Part shown: in pieces, positions 36,200 through 48,959 of the stretch
Layout: the number at the start of each line of letters is the position of its first letter
Numbering within the stretch: the stretch's first letter is position 1
Origin: Impatiens glandulifera
Lineage: Eukaryota > Streptophyta > Magnoliopsida > Ericales > Balsaminaceae
Direction: 5' to 3'
Length of the DNA: 64,000 bases
Assembly: GCF_907164915.1 (NCBI RefSeq)
Contig: NC_061869.1
Location: 23,847,125 to 23,911,124 of the forward strand
Position numbers and translations under genes: made by a program
Notes under the pieces: generated by a model
The model's input: only the letters and a program-made list of their open reading frames with translations
The model's database searches: none
What the model was told of the DNA's origin: nothing

Positions 36200-38477
36200 C
36201 GAAAATTATAAAAATAATTTTGGATTTTGAAAATGAGAACCAAACATGCCTTAGGACCGGGAGTCCTAAGCCTTAGGTTCATTTTTATCGGTCGGGGACT
36301 CTCGATCAAACTCATCGGTCCGGACTAAGAAGCCTCAGTCAAGGAGCTAAGGACTTTCGGTCCTTGGCAGGGATTATTTGTTGGGGTATAGAAACCACCA
36401 GTTTTGGGTTAGCTCTAGGTTAAGTTCATCGGTCCTAGGTACAGGAATTCTCGGTTGGACCTCTCGATTATGGGTGAAAGTCATCGGTTTTAGGTTCGGA
36501 AGTTCTCGTTCCTAGGTCTGATGTCTCGGTCGAATATAAAAATCCTCAATCGGACCTCTCGGTCCTAGCTGAAGAACAACGGTCGGACCTCTCTATCATA
36601 GGTTAAGATTTTTCGGTTGGATATCTCGGTCCTCAAGAACATCAAAATTTCAGGTTTTGTAATTTTGATGGAGCCTTGAATTCTTCGATCCAAGAGCTTG
36701 GGTAGCTTCACAAAGCTCCTAGGAATATGTTGATCATCATCTCAAGGTATCAATCGACCTAGATGATGATTAAATCGTTCAAAATAGTTTGTGATCAAAC
36801 ATTATATTTTTTATTTTAAAATTGTTTTTAAGGAGAAAGGAGCTATCTAATATCTTTCTTATATCTCATATATTTGATTGGTACCAAAACAAGAACATTG
36901 GCTGTTCGTTTTGACCAAATCAAGTACTCAAAATTTCAATTATTTTGAAAATTTTGATTTTGATAAAATGTGATTTAGATGGATCAAACATGATCTAAAA
37001 CAATTGCCTAACATCATTACAATAATGTTGGGAAGTTTTATGGCCTGTGATTCAAGAGAATTATCCCAAGAACAACAAACCCATTTTTTTGATTTTTCAA
37101 AAACAAAATTGGGTTATTCTTATTAAGATCGTTTGATCGATTCTGGATTTCACAGAAAGTTCATAAACAATCATAAGATCGATTTTCAATCATCAAATTC
37201 ATACACCAGAAAACATACAAGCTTATAAAAACTGGAATATAAATTTCAATTTCAAACTGAAAGTATGAATTAAAGGATGATTGGAATCTTACCAAGGATT
37301 GAAGAACACTCTTTAGATCATATGGAAGCTTTTGAGATGCCTGGATCCAAGATTTAGAGCTTTAAATAGAAAAATCGAAAAATTTGAAGCTTTGAGCTTC
37401 AATGGCGGATTTTGAGATTTCATTGATTTCGAGCTTGAGATGTTATCTTTCGCCTTTGGAATGATTATGGGGAGCTATTTATAGCATCCCCGAGTCGGTG
37501 GAGACTTCATGTGGATCAAATCATCCAAAAGTCATTAATGGCGTTTTGGTTGTTCTTGGATCAACTTGATGATATAGGCATTGACTGTGCCTATAGATGT
37601 AGGGGATATGATCACCGTGGTAGGGTGATCATTTCATATTTTGAACGGAGTCAATCCGTCTAGAAATGCCGAAATTTCACCTTTGAAAAATCAAAGATGG
37701 ATGCGGATCGTTATCCATCCGGCGCTGTGTTGGAGACGATGGTGGCGGTCGAAACGACGTCGTTTCGGGCACATTTTAGTGTTCGCAGGGAGTTCCGTCA
37801 GCGGTCCTTCAAAACATGGGCATTACGTTGCATTTTGATGGACGACGCTAACGTCCGCGTTAGTTGATTAGGTGTGGGCGCGCGTTCCCTCCATAGTAGT
37901 GGGCTACACAGTCAGCCTGGGAGCGTTGAATGATAATTCAGCGCTCATCCGATGGCTTTAGTCCTTGCTGTTTCCAAATTTCACAATTTTTGCTACACAG
38001 GATTATATATATATTTTTATTAAATCCTTAAGGGTTTGTTTGAAATTGATTTTTCTTGCACCCTTTTAACTTTAATTTTGATCTTTTTAAATACACAAAA
38101 TATCAAAATAAATATAGAAAGTATTTTACCAATTTATTTTATTTATTTTTGCATATTTTAGGATTAAATATATAATTTTGAAGGATGAAATTGGTACCTC
38201 ATTTCATCATAAATTATTTATTTTAATCCCTTGATTTTTTTTTTTTAAATTATCTTAAGATAAATGAGTAAAAATTTATCCTAAATAATTTTATTTATTT
38301 TGTTTTGACCATTTTTCTTAATTAATTATGTTTTAATTATTAAAATAATTAATCTAATTAATTGTTTAATTGATTTTTGACCTTAGGATTAATTATATTG
38401 ATTTTATTTATTCAAAAATAAATCAAAATAATTATTTTAATTTTATAAATTGGGTATGGAGATGTTTAGTGCTTACA
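36200..38477 (-). repeat. LTR of the gypsy element
   Basis: The minus-strand LTR start is at 38477. A minus-strand TATA box (TATAAATA) at 37476-37483 marks a likely promoter. An 18-base perfect palindrome at 37750-37767 lies upstream of it. Between 36270 and 36640 there is an irregular run of TCGGTCCTAGG-like motifs. The inner LTR boundary and primer-binding site were not identified, so the left limit is approximate. Confidence 0.55.
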
Positions 38478-39604
38478 ACTATGTAAGTTAAAGATAACAT
38501 TGTAGATCCACTAACCAAGTTATTGAATAGTGAGTTAGTTTACAAGTCTTTTAAGACATGAGCATATTATAAGTTGATATGAAGAAAACCCAGCCTACGC
38601 AGACTAGAGATCCGAAGAAGTAAGTTCAATGGGACAACCTAATTGTACTAACTTGGAAGATTATTGTTAAGGATTAATCCTATAATGAAATATATATATA
38701 TATATTGATGATGATAAGTATATCGATTTTAATGATTCTTTTTGAGCAAAAAGATCACTTATGTGAGGAATAAGTGAGGTCGCTTCGAAGGAATTGTAGG
38801 ACTCAATTTTAGACCCTCTCTCAGAACTAGGCGCATGTTTCATGGTCAAAAAAGACAACCATGAGAGCTTAACATGTATCAGGAAAAATTTTATGTGAAA
38901 GTTTGTAATCGTTTATACAAATAAAAAAATAGTTCAAACACATCGAGTCTACTAATCGTCTAGGAAAGTAATACTTTCATAAGGGAAGGTTCAAAGGGTT
39001 ACACATATTTATCCTATGTATAATTTAATTGTTGAACTTTTCACTAGGTTAATCTTTCAATTTATATTAATGTGAGGATTGTTAGAATTTTAAATTAATT
39101 CCATTAATTAAATGGAAATGAGAATTTGGATAAATAAATTAAATATAATTTAATCCAAATAAATATAAATTAATATCAAATTCAAATGTGAATTTTGATT
39201 AAATTTTAATATTAATGGATAAAATTGAATGTCAAAAGTCTAGAAATACCAAGAGTCTATGATTGGTAGTCGTTGAATAAATTATCAATCATTGGATTCA
39301 TAAATGAATTTATTGTGAAAGTTTAATTTATCTCATGTTCGAACTCTTGATATATCTCTTATTCATACATATCATCATCCCTCTAGAACTCTAAAAGTCA
39401 TTTCTTTTTGTTTTTCATTGTTCTTCGAGCTAAGCTCAACACAAGGGGAGTTAATAGAACTATTTTAAGGGAATTGTGTTAAATACACGTCTCGAATAAC
39501 CTTTTATTTGTGATACCGTTCTTCATATATATCGTATTTTATTTAATTTCTTTGTAACATCATATATATATATATATTGTAATTTAAAGACAAGAATACT
39601 AACA
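38478..39604 (+). mobile_element. 3' end and LTR of an older copia-like element (family C2)
   Basis: Starts within an RNase H tail (YVKDNIVDPLTK-like, about 38483-38520, out of frame). A 3' region follows that is homologous to 45840-46453, then a polypurine stretch GTGAGGAT. The LTR at 39080-39604 begins TGTTAGAATT and ends ACTAACA. It is 525 bp, shorter and more diverged than the C2 LTRs at 41233 and 46454. The 5' part is absent: the gypsy LTR abuts it. Confidence 0.8.
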
Positions 39605-41232
39605 TACTTATCATAAAACAAAATTGTCAACGACAGTTTGACGTGATAAAATTTCGTTCATTCATTAAGTTTTCTCGCCTTGGCTTCCCAAATATTGCAA
39701 CTTGGATAATTTATTTCTTTCAGCACCATACAGTAAATAGAGTTGTGAGTTTGCCAACCGCCAACTTTGGTTTTGCAAAGAAGAGCAAAATTCCACTTAG
39801 CAAGATCTCTAAAACGAAAATCGCCTTCAGATTTTCTAATACTAAGATTATTCCAATTAGTCCAATAAATCTCTTTTGAATTTTTGTTATTTTTCCACCA
39901 AAAGTTAGAAATTAGACTTTTGAACATTATTAGTAAAACAAAAAGGGAGTTTAAAAAACGACATATGGATTGCACCACCGGTTAAATGAGAATATCTTTT
40001 CCATCCAGACATCTTAGAGTTAATTCTATCCTCTATGGATTTCAACATTTCCTTTTTTTATGCTCCCCAATTTAGAGGCATTCTAAGGTAACTTCCCATC
40101 ACCAAGTGTGATTCCAATGAGATAGCTAAAACTGCTTATAACGTGATTAGGGCAGTTCAATGAAAAGTGGATCGTTGATTTACTATGATTGATCTTTTGA
40201 CCTGAAACATACTCATATTTGTTAAGAATTTCAATGATAGCATGAACATTAGTGGTTGTTGCCTTAGTGAACAGAAACAGATCATCTACAAACATGAGTA
40301 ATTTGATTTCTTAACAATTTCTAAAAAGTTTGATACTCTGAAAGAGGCCTCTAGTTCCTGCATCATGAAAAAGATTAAGAAGCCAATTTGACATCAAATT
40401 ATAGAGATATGGTGATAATGAGTCTAGTTGTGGATTGAATATGAATATCACTCTACCACTAAGACAAATATTATGAGTTACTGAAGTCACACATTGCATA
40501 ACAAAACTTACAAAAATAAGGACTCAAACATCCTACCAAGGTAGCCTGGTAAGAGTCGGCTCAAGAGACTAAAAGGTCACGGGTTTGATTCCAACTGGAA
40601 GTGCTTTGAGTTTAAGCAGGGGTGTTATGCTAACTCTCCTTTATTCAAAAAGAAAAGAAGGACTCAAACACAATTTGGACAACATTCTTTTAGAAAGCGT
40701 CATTCCACACGATCATAAGTTTTCAACATATCGAGTTTTATGTCACATCATAAGAATTTCCCTCTTTTATTTTTTTAAAATTATCAAAACCTCTTAAGCA
40801 AAAAAAAAGGTATCTTGAATTTGTCGGTTTTTGACAAAAGAATAAACTCTTGCTTAGGGAAAATAATTTCAATAAAAAAATATTGCATTCTCATCACAAT
40901 GACTTTCGCTAGAATTTTGTAAATAAAATTACACAATCCGATGAGTCTGATTTGAGATACTTTTTTTTTTTGCGTTAATCACCTTTGATATAAAAATGAC
41001 ATTAGTATCATTAACGAAGGTTGGGGAGGTACCAAATCTTAAAAATAAGTCGATCTTATTAAATATCGAGTTTAATAGATTCCCAACTTTTATAATAGAA
41101 AATAAATGAGAAACCGTCAAGTCATAGTGCTTTAAAAGCACCTGGACCTTTGGTTGCTCTTTCAATTTCAGCTGGTGATAAATTTCAAAGAGTTTCTGGT
41201 TAATTTCAAATGAGACATATGGTACTACAATG
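39605..41232 (-). pseudogene. LINE reverse transcriptase, minus strand (main piece)
   Basis: Frames on the minus strand give NDTNVIFISKVINAKKKS (about 40960-41010; NxTxIxLIPK block), SPYLYNLMSNWLLNLF (near 40400), MFVDDLFLFTKATTTNVHAI (40240-40295, the catalytic F-x-D-D) and SGQKINHSKST. NFALLCKTKVGGWQ follows near 39770. Stops and shifts are present. A SINE sits at 40531. The 5' continuation is at 47308-47480 beyond the LTR element. Confidence 0.85.
40531..40657 (+). mobile_element. SINE with perfect 13-bp target duplication
   Basis: 127 bp with an A-box-like GGTAGCCTGGTAAGAG and box B GGGTTTGATTCC. It is flanked by identical AAGGACTCAAACA at 40518-40530 and 40658-40670, and it interrupts the minus-strand LINE frame. 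Its internal boxes resemble those of the SINE at 16857, so the two may be one family. Confidence 0.9.
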
Positions 41233-42077
41233 TGTTGGAATTTTTAAACTAGTTCTATAAATTCCATTAATGAATGAAAATTAGAATATGGATAATAAAA
41301 TCAAATCAAATTCACATGAAATTCAAACGTGAATTAAAGGGTGAAATTCGATCCAAATGTATAATTTAAATCAATTAATTTAAATTAATTGATCTAAAAT
41401 GCCTTGATGACCAATTAACAAAATGTTGTTAATTTGTAGTGTAACTTACATGAGTTTGTTATTATTATTATTATTTGTTATGATAATTTATATTATTATT
41501 AACAAATTGGAAAACCATGTAATGTTAGTATTGAATTGTAAATGCCTTAATTGTTTTGGCAAACAATTACTCTATAATGAAGAGAAAAACGTTAAGGTAA
41601 TGAAGAGGCAGACAATGCCAACCGTTGGATCAAATGATGATTTTATTTAATGGTTTAACTTTCAACAATATAAGACCTCTTATCTCTAATCAAAAATTTC
41701 TTCTTCATTTTCATTATTTCTCACTCTAGAATTCCAAGAGTCATCTTCTTGTTTTGTGAGTGTTCTTCGAGTTCTTCGCTCGATATTTTTCGTTGAAACC
41801 CGGTGATAGTTCAGATACTTTATCAAGCTCGTTGTGTAGTGATTCCGGTGCTGAATCACTACTAGATTCGTTGTACCCTGGGAGACAGCCATCTGTGACA
41901 AGCTCTAGCACACGGGGAGACGGTGGAACTGTTTTAAGGGAAATGTGTTTAACACATGCCTCGAATCAACCATCAAATACGGTGATATTGTTCTTCGTAT
42001 ATCTTATTTTATATTTATTTATTTGTAATATCGTATGTATATATATTTTTCTGTTATTCAAGACAAAATATCTAACA
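41233..42077 (+). repeat. 5' LTR of the C2 element
   Basis: 845 bp, TGTTGG...CTAACA, nearly identical to 46454-47307. Confidence 0.92.
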
Positions 42078-42824
42078 ATCTTAAAACAGTTTCGTGTGCT
42101 AAGTTATTTAGTAGCTTTTGCCGTCGAAAATCTTTGTCTTTGATGTTTCAGAAATACGAGTCGCGGTGTTGCGAAAGAGATGATATTCATTTCGAAAAAA
42201 ATGAAAAAGATTCATCTTAAGGAATCAACAAATAAAGATAAGTTTTTATTGCATATAAATATGTTTATTAACACATATGTTCTTATGCTTTTAAAGCTTA
42301 GTTTTATAAGCTAATATATTTTGATATGAAAATTTTCTCAAGAAACATTAATTTGTATATTCATTATACAAATGTTATATAGAAAATAAATTAGAACATA
42401 ATAATTTAATTTGTTCTAGTCTTATTTAAAGATTTGTTTGGTTATTAAAATTATTAATAATAATGAATGAAAATAAGAAAGTAACTAATATGTTAGCTTT
42501 CAATTTTTATAAAATTTATGGTGTTAAAATTAATTATAATTGAAACATATGGTTTCAGTTTTAAAATAATTAATTATAATATATACCTTCCTTTTAATTA
42601 AGCAATATAATTAATAAGAATATGGTAGGATGATTTAATAAATAAAGAGAGATGATATCTTTATTTATACATTGTTTTATATATTACATTTTATTCTGGT
42701 AATAAGTTATCGTTTTAAATGTATATATATCCATTTGTTGACAGAGTCTAGTTAAATATGATGTATAAGTTGTCTCTAAAAAGAAGACAAAATGTCATAA
42801 AAGCGGTACAATAATGAAATGGTG

Positions 42825-42905
42825 CATTGGTGTAGCGGGGTTCAAAGTTTAGATGCAATGGTGCGTGATGGAAGGGAGGTCCTGTGTTCGAATCCAACTG
42901 ATGAG
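42825..42905 (+). repeat. tRNA-like (SINE-like) segment inside the C2 element
   Basis: Contains a box B match GTGTTCGAATCC near 42872 and a loose A-box-like segment upstream. No target duplication was found, so this is only a candidate. Confidence 0.35.
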
Positions 42906-42912
42906 GTGATTT

Positions 42913-44608
42913 GATTTCTTTTTATAGAAATCAGATTTATTAAAATGACTATGGTCATTGATGTTAAAATCCATTCCAATTTCTTGTGTAGAAATTATGA
43001 GATTGTCAATGATGTTGAAACGAGATTGTCAATGATGTTGAAACCATTTCAATTTCTTGTGTAGAAATTATGAGATGAATGGGTAGTCATTGATTTCTTG
43101 GTAGAAATCAGACTTGTTAAAGTCAGTATGTTGAAATCATTCTAATTTCTTGTGTAGAAATTATGAGATGAATGAGTAGTCAATGATTTCTTGGTAGAAA
43201 TCAGACCTGAGTCTTGATGTGGAAATCATTATAATTTTCTTGTGTAAAAATTATGAGATTAATGTGTTCATAATGATTTTTATAAAATATATATATAAAT
43301 ATATAATATGATTTGTCTAAATGACTTTAATCATAAAAGTTGAAATCATTATAATTTCTTATGTAGAAATTATGAAATGAATTGGGTATTCTAATGATTT
43401 CTTTTATAGAAATTATGTGATTCATAATGACAGAAAATGAAGGTCATATGTATAATGAGATTAAATAAGTTATTTGTTTTAAAACTTATTCTAATCATGC
43501 ATTTAAAGAGACACGACTGTGTTAGTCGAAATTGTCTCGGTGAGAACAATATACTCAGATTTATTTTGAACATGCATAGTCGTTTCATGTCGATTATTGT
43601 TCAAAACATGGCAATGTAAGTGCTTCGATTAAAATATAAAATATATTTATAGTTATATTTAATTTGATTATGTGCTAATTGATTATTATTATTATAAATC
43701 ATGCATATTAGCTAATAATATGATGATTCATGTTATTCATAATAAGTATGATTATCTAGAAATTTATATATATAAATTAAGATTTATTTTCTATCTATTT
43801 TTATTTTAATAGATAATTTTGAAATTTGTCACAAATTGTGTTCATTGATGGACAAAGAATTGTTAAAGAATGTTAAAGGTCATCTAATTAATTAAAAAAC
43901 GAATAATTGATAACATGAATATTTATTTTTATAATTAGTTAGTTTTATATTCGATTAAAGATAAATGATCAACATTCTAATTAAGTGTAATAATTAATAT
44001 TCTAATTAATTATTATGTATTTTATAAATGTATTTTTATATATATATATATATATATGAAAGTTTATATATATTTGATTAAATAATATATGACATATTAT
44101 TTATTTGATTATGTTTCTAAGTTATTGACTATATATATATATATTTGTTTTTGTCGTGGTGACTAAAATTAAAGAAGCAATAATATATAATATCATATAT
44201 ATGGATATATTAAATTTGGTATAATATAATATATTTGATATACATTGTTTAATTGTATCATAAAGACTTACTTAATTTGATAATTTTGAAATCAAATAAT
44301 TACAAGGAAAGTCTTGTTTGATTTGAGAATAATGTGGCAAACGTGCCGATATTGCGGGATGCAAACGTGCAACCGAAAATAAATGTTTAGGCGGCTTCGG
44401 CCAAAGATGCTTGAAACATTATGATTTCTTTTGTAGAAATAATGTGATATGGTGAATATTTATTTGATTAAATATTCTAATTTCTTTTATAGAAATTAAG
44501 TGTTGAAATAAATATTTTATTTGATTAAATATTTTAATTTCTTATGTAAAGATTATGTGAAGAATGATTTATATATGAATAAACATTCTAATCTCTTGTA
44601 TAGAAATT
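42913..44608 (+). repeat. dispersed array of ATTTCT/AGAAAT mini-hairpins
   Basis: At least 13 copies of a small stem-loop (ATTTCT, 4-6 bases, AGAAAT, usually with one or two more paired bases) occur at about 42913, 42978, 43051, 43092, 43144, 43185, 43232, 43353, 43396, 44423, 44479, 44536 and 44590. Most share the loop TGTGT or TTAT. Larger units (GAAATCATT...TTATGAGATGAATG) are repeated around them. Confidence 0.85.
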
Positions 44609-45486
44609 ATATTTTATTCAATTAAATATTTATGATATAGTTATCTTATTCATTGTATGATAAGTATAACAAAAGAAATTTGTAAAAGAATTGTGTGACA
44701 ATTTATTGATTTGAAAATCATTGATTTAAATCATATAAGTGTGCGATTTAAAAAAGGGTACCAACACGAATGTGGGGGCAAATATTTTTATTGATCATAA
44801 CACAAAAATAATTGTGTATATTATGATAAATATAAAGATAATTTATTGTTAGAGAAATATGTTCTCTATAAAAGATAAAGTTGCGCAACTTTATAAAAAG
44901 AAATAAAATAACAAGAAAATGTCTTGTTTATATTTGCTGAGTTGGTGTTCAAATCGATATTTTAGATTTGAGGATTTTGAAATCAAGAAATGTGTCATAG
45001 TTTGACATTATTTTCATAAAATTTTGAAGAATCAATGTCTTCAAAAAGATTTTATGAAATAAATGAAAAGGAAAGTTTATAAAGTCTTGATATGACTTAT
45101 AATAAATTTTATAATAATGATATGAAAATTTGATCATACTTTTATTAAAAAGTGGATGTGACAATTATATATATCTTGAAGACAATGAAAATTATTTCAT
45201 TACGTGTCTTTTGTATGATATTTTTATCGTTAAAAATTACGATAAGAATGATTAAATCCATAAAGGATATGAATTGCACTAAACGAAATATCATGTTTTT
45301 ATCAAATGATATATTGATATTATTAAATGAAAGACTTTACGTCTTAAAGTGAATATATTTACACTTAGAAGTGTAATATACGTATGGAAATCTTCTAAGA
45401 AACTTATGATGGATAGATTAAACGTTATAATCTATATTTTTGACTTATGTCGAAAAATAAAATATTTTTATGTTAAATATATAATC

Positions 45487-45687
45487 GTTCAAAGATATTT
45501 TGTCTACTATTTAGCCAAGTAAACAATATTTTCATAAAATATTAAATGATAAGCATGTACGAATGACTATGCTTCTTTACACGAAGGAAGAATAGTTCAA
45601 AGATATTTTGTCTACTATTTAGCCAAGTAAACAATATTTTCATAAAATATTAAATGATAAGCATGTACGAATGACTATGCTTCTTAT
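45487..45687 (+). repeat. 108-bp tandem duplication in the C2 interior
   Basis: The sequence starting GTTCAAAGATATTTTG at 45487 recurs at 45595 with almost no change for over 90 bases. It is a recent local duplication. Confidence 0.95.
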
Positions 45688-46453
45688 TAGAAGATGTTCC
45701 AAGGTTAACTAAGAATGTACCAACATAAATTTCTAATTATTGTGATAGTAATTAGAAATTGGACAAACTTAGAGTCAGTGACAAGTCTAGACATACACGT
45801 CTTAGACATAATGTCATTAGATTATACTCTCTAATGGAGTTATCAAATTTGACTATGTAAGTAAAAGATAATATTGTGGATCCACTAATAAGATTATTGA
45901 ATAGAGAGATAATTTGAAGTTTTTTGAGACATTAGCCTACTATAAGTTGGTATAAAGGAAAACCCAACCTATGTAGACTGGAGATCCCAAGAACTAGGTT
46001 CAATGGGACAACCTAATTGTACTGACTTGGAAAGTTATTGTTGAGGATTAATCCTATAACAAAACAATAATATTTTGACGAGGATAAGTATATCGCTTTT
46101 AATGATTCTTTGTGAGCAAAGAGATCACCTATGTGAGGGAGAAGTGGGGCCGCTTCGAAAGAATTGCACGGCTCAATTCTAGACCCTCTCACAGAACCAG
46201 GCGCGTGTTCCATGGCCAAAATGGACACAACCATGAGAGCTTGACATGTATTAGGGAGAATTCTATGTGAAAGTGTGTAATCGTTTACACAAAAGGCAGA
46301 ATAGTTTAAGGACATCGAGTCTACTAATCAGCTAGTAAAGTTATATGCTTTCACAAGGGAAGGTTCAAAGGGTTACACCTACCTATCCTATGTAGAATTC
46401 AACTGTTGAACCTTCACCGGGTTAATCTTTCAATTTCCATTAATGTGGGGGAT

Positions 46454-47307
46454 TGTTGGAATTTTTAAACTAGTTCTATAAATTCCATTAATGAATGGAA
46501 ATTAGAATATGGATAATAAAATCAAATCAAATTCACATGAAATTCAAACGTGAATTAAAGGGTAAAATTCGATCCAAATGTATAATTTAAGTCAATTAAT
46601 TTAAATTAATTGATCTAAAATGCCTTGATGACCAATTAACAAAATGTTGTTAATTTGTAGTGTAACTTACATGAGTTTGTTATTATTATTATTATTTGTT
46701 ATGATAATTTATATTATTATTAACAAATTGGAAAACCATGTAATGTTAGTATTGAATTGTAAATGCCTTAATTGTTTTGGCAAACAATTACTCTATAATG
46801 AAGAGAAAAACGTTAAGGTAATGAAGAGGCAGACAATGTCAACCGTTGGATCAAATGATTATTTTATTTAATGGTTTAACTTTCAACAATATAAGACCTC
46901 TTATCTCTAATCAAAAATTTCTTCTTCATTTTCATTCTTTCTCACTCTAGAATTCCAAGAGTCTTCTTCTTGTTTTGTGAGTGTTCTTCGAGTTCTTCGA
47001 GTTCTTCGCTCGATATTTTTCGTTGAAACCCGGTGATAGTTCAGGTACTTTATCAAGCTCGTTGTGTAGTGATTCCGGTGCTGAATCACTACTAGATTCG
47101 TTGTACCCTAGGAGACAGCCATCTGTGACAAGCTCTAGCACACGGGGAGACGGTGGAACTGTTTTAAGGGAAATGTGTTTAACACATGCCTCGAATCAAC
47201 CATCAAATACGGTGATATTGTTCTTCGTATATCTTATTTTATTTTTATTTATTTGTAACATCATATGTATATATATTTTTCTGTTATTCAAGACAAAATA
47301 TCTAACA
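46454..47307 (+). repeat. 3' LTR of the C2 element
   Basis: 854 bp. It carries an extra GAGTTCTTC copy (a three-fold GAGTTCTTC-type run near 46990) relative to the 5' LTR. Confidence 0.92.
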
Positions 47308-47500
47308 CAATGTTTGTAACCGGTGAACAATTTACATGTGTTTCACTAGAGTAAAGATTTTAAAAAAATGAACACACCAGATTATAAATTGTCGGATGAT
47401 CATCAATCCAGAAGTTGTCATCAACTTTAAGACGAGTAACCTTGTTCCTTGTTAAGAGATGGAAAATTATAGAACAATTATTTTCATATTTTAGATAGTT
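47308..47500 (-). pseudogene. 5' continuation of the LINE split by the C2 element
   Basis: The minus strand reads NFWIDDHPTIYNLVCSFF, then LYSSETHVNCSP. This resembles the linker just upstream of the RT domain in plant LINEs. It joins at the CAATG duplication to the LINE piece ending at 41232. Confidence 0.6.
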
Positions 47501-48031
47501 GACGTGACGTGTTGTCACGGGCTAAAATTCGACCCGTGCAACACTAAGCTAAATCGACTCTGATTCTAGCTTAGAAAGCCTTTTTAAACAATGCAAGAAG
47601 AATACAATGGACTTAGAGAGAGAAAACTCTTGATAATAAGATTATATTGAAAGAATACTTAATAATTACAATGGAATACCTTTAGGATATTTATAGGACT
47701 TACACGTATTAAATTAGGAATTGTCTTCTAATTACAATTTAATTACACTAATTTAGGATATCCCTTCCATAGCAAGAATATCCCTACATAATTTAGAATA
47801 TCTCTTGTAATCTCTTCCTTAATTAGAATATATATTCTAATCCTTTCTTTGATTAGAATATATCTTCCAATACCTTCCTTAATTATAATATCTTCTAATC
47901 TCTTACTTAATTAGAAGATTTATTGGGCCTACATAGGTAACTGAGCCTCCCCTTGGGCTAAGAAGATTAGCGCACTATTAGGTCAAGACTTTAATTAGCC
48001 TCGACATCCCCTGGATTGGGTCGTGTCTCTA

Positions 48032-48500
48032 ATGGGCAGTGACATACTCCCCCACCTTAGTCGTGGCCGTCCTCGGTTCGACCTTGGCCTGATACTATTC
48101 AACCTCTTCCTTGAAACATTCTCCACACGGTCCCTCGTATCTATGCACAAGCCCTTGAGCACAGATTGCATAGACTTGCATTCTGGAACATTCTGGGAAT
48201 GCACCTCGTGTCTTAACATTTGCACTCCATACCAATGGGCCGTGACATACTCCCCCACCTAAGTCGTGACCGTCCTCGGCACGACCCTAGACCGGTGCAT
48301 GGTGATCTTCTTTCTAGTGTCCCCTGAGCGATCTTCCTCCCCCCTTGCACATCACGACATCGGGTGCACTTATGGTCGCCAACCTTAACCGATATGAGAC
48401 GTTTCACACACGTCTCTCGATTGAAAACGGTCCCTTGAATCTGCACACAAACTCCTTGAGCACAGACCGCATAGACTTCAATAGTTGCGGGGGCAACTTC
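48032..48500 (-). repeat. duplicated polypurine tract and LTR edge
   Basis: ATGGGC(A/C)GTGACATACTCCC occurs at 48032 and again at 48235, 203 bases apart. Related sequence follows each, including TTGAGCACAGA...CGCATAGACTT-type blocks. On the minus strand this is two successive polypurine tracts with LTR-start stubs. The second copy is interrupted by extra sequence. Confidence 0.8.
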
Positions 48501-48658
48501 CCCCTTTCCATCGTCCCCTTCCTTAATTGCACGCCCTCTCAGATCTGCCCCTCTCTTCATATTCTTGGTGTCTCCCTCTGAATATGCCCGAGCACGACCT
48601 GCTTCCTTTCCCACAGACTTGGTGCGAGTGAAGGCAGAATGAATTTGGCTCACGTTGC

Positions 48659-48958
48659 CTATGGCCAAACCTTGTAGATCTGATGGTTTTGTGCTCTTAG
48701 TCTAGAGTCGCTCGAAGACTTTGCACCCTCTTTGGACTTGGGTACTTCTTCTTTTCCTTTTGACTCGTCCCCATCATCCATATTGGCAAAAGTGACAAAT
48801 GTCTCTTTACCACATTTGCGACCTCGACTAAACCGCATTGCCGAGAAAATGCACATTCTCTCTAATTCTCTCCTTGTTGGAATCACGCTAGTCTTCCCGT
48901 GATCTAAAATGATTAAGGAATCGGAATGTGGCATTATGCGCGTACCTGATCGCACCAT
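48659..48958 (-). pseudogene. decayed segment after the protease
   Basis: An ORF of about 99 codons whose middle (MCIFSAMRFSRGRKCGKETF) fits the linker between gypsy protease and reverse transcriptase. No RT motif follows. It ends in a lysine/glutamate-rich tail. It may be retained as part of the gag-protease product. Confidence 0.5.
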
Positions 48959-48959
48959 T

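Larger units (their letters stand above)
28800..38477 (-). mobile_element. decayed Ty3/gypsy retrotransposon reading leftward
   Basis: On the minus strand, one LTR ends at 38477 (it starts TGTAAGCACTAAACATC). It is followed by gag-like sequence, a zinc-knuckle-type CEYH...GH..DSC motif, a retropepsin region and a G-patch-like GMGLG segment. Order and motifs fit the plant Tat/Athila side of gypsy. The reverse transcriptase, integrase and second LTR are absent, because the element ends near 28800 beside a LINE. A LINE has inserted at about 30241-31525. Confidence 0.75.
41233..47307 (+). mobile_element. LTR retrotransposon, family C2, paired LTRs, mostly non-coding
   Basis: The LTRs at 41233-42077 and 46454-47307 differ by roughly a dozen substitutions and one 9-bp insertion. 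Both start TGTTGGAATT and end CTAACA. A CAATG duplication (41228-41232, 47308-47312) flanks the element, so it transposed whole. A polypurine tract (ATGTGGGGGAT) precedes the 3' LTR. The 4.4-kb interior has no gag-pol beyond an RNase H tail remnant (~45856-45895). It is therefore a large non-autonomous derivative (LARD-like) that must use proteins from elsewhere. The primer-binding site was not recognised. Confidence 0.9.

Noticed and set aside
48023..48581. Plus- and minus-strand ORFs near the left LTR of the gag-protease element
   Set aside because: They span LTR and polypurine-tract duplications, show no domain and lie in untranslated element sequence.
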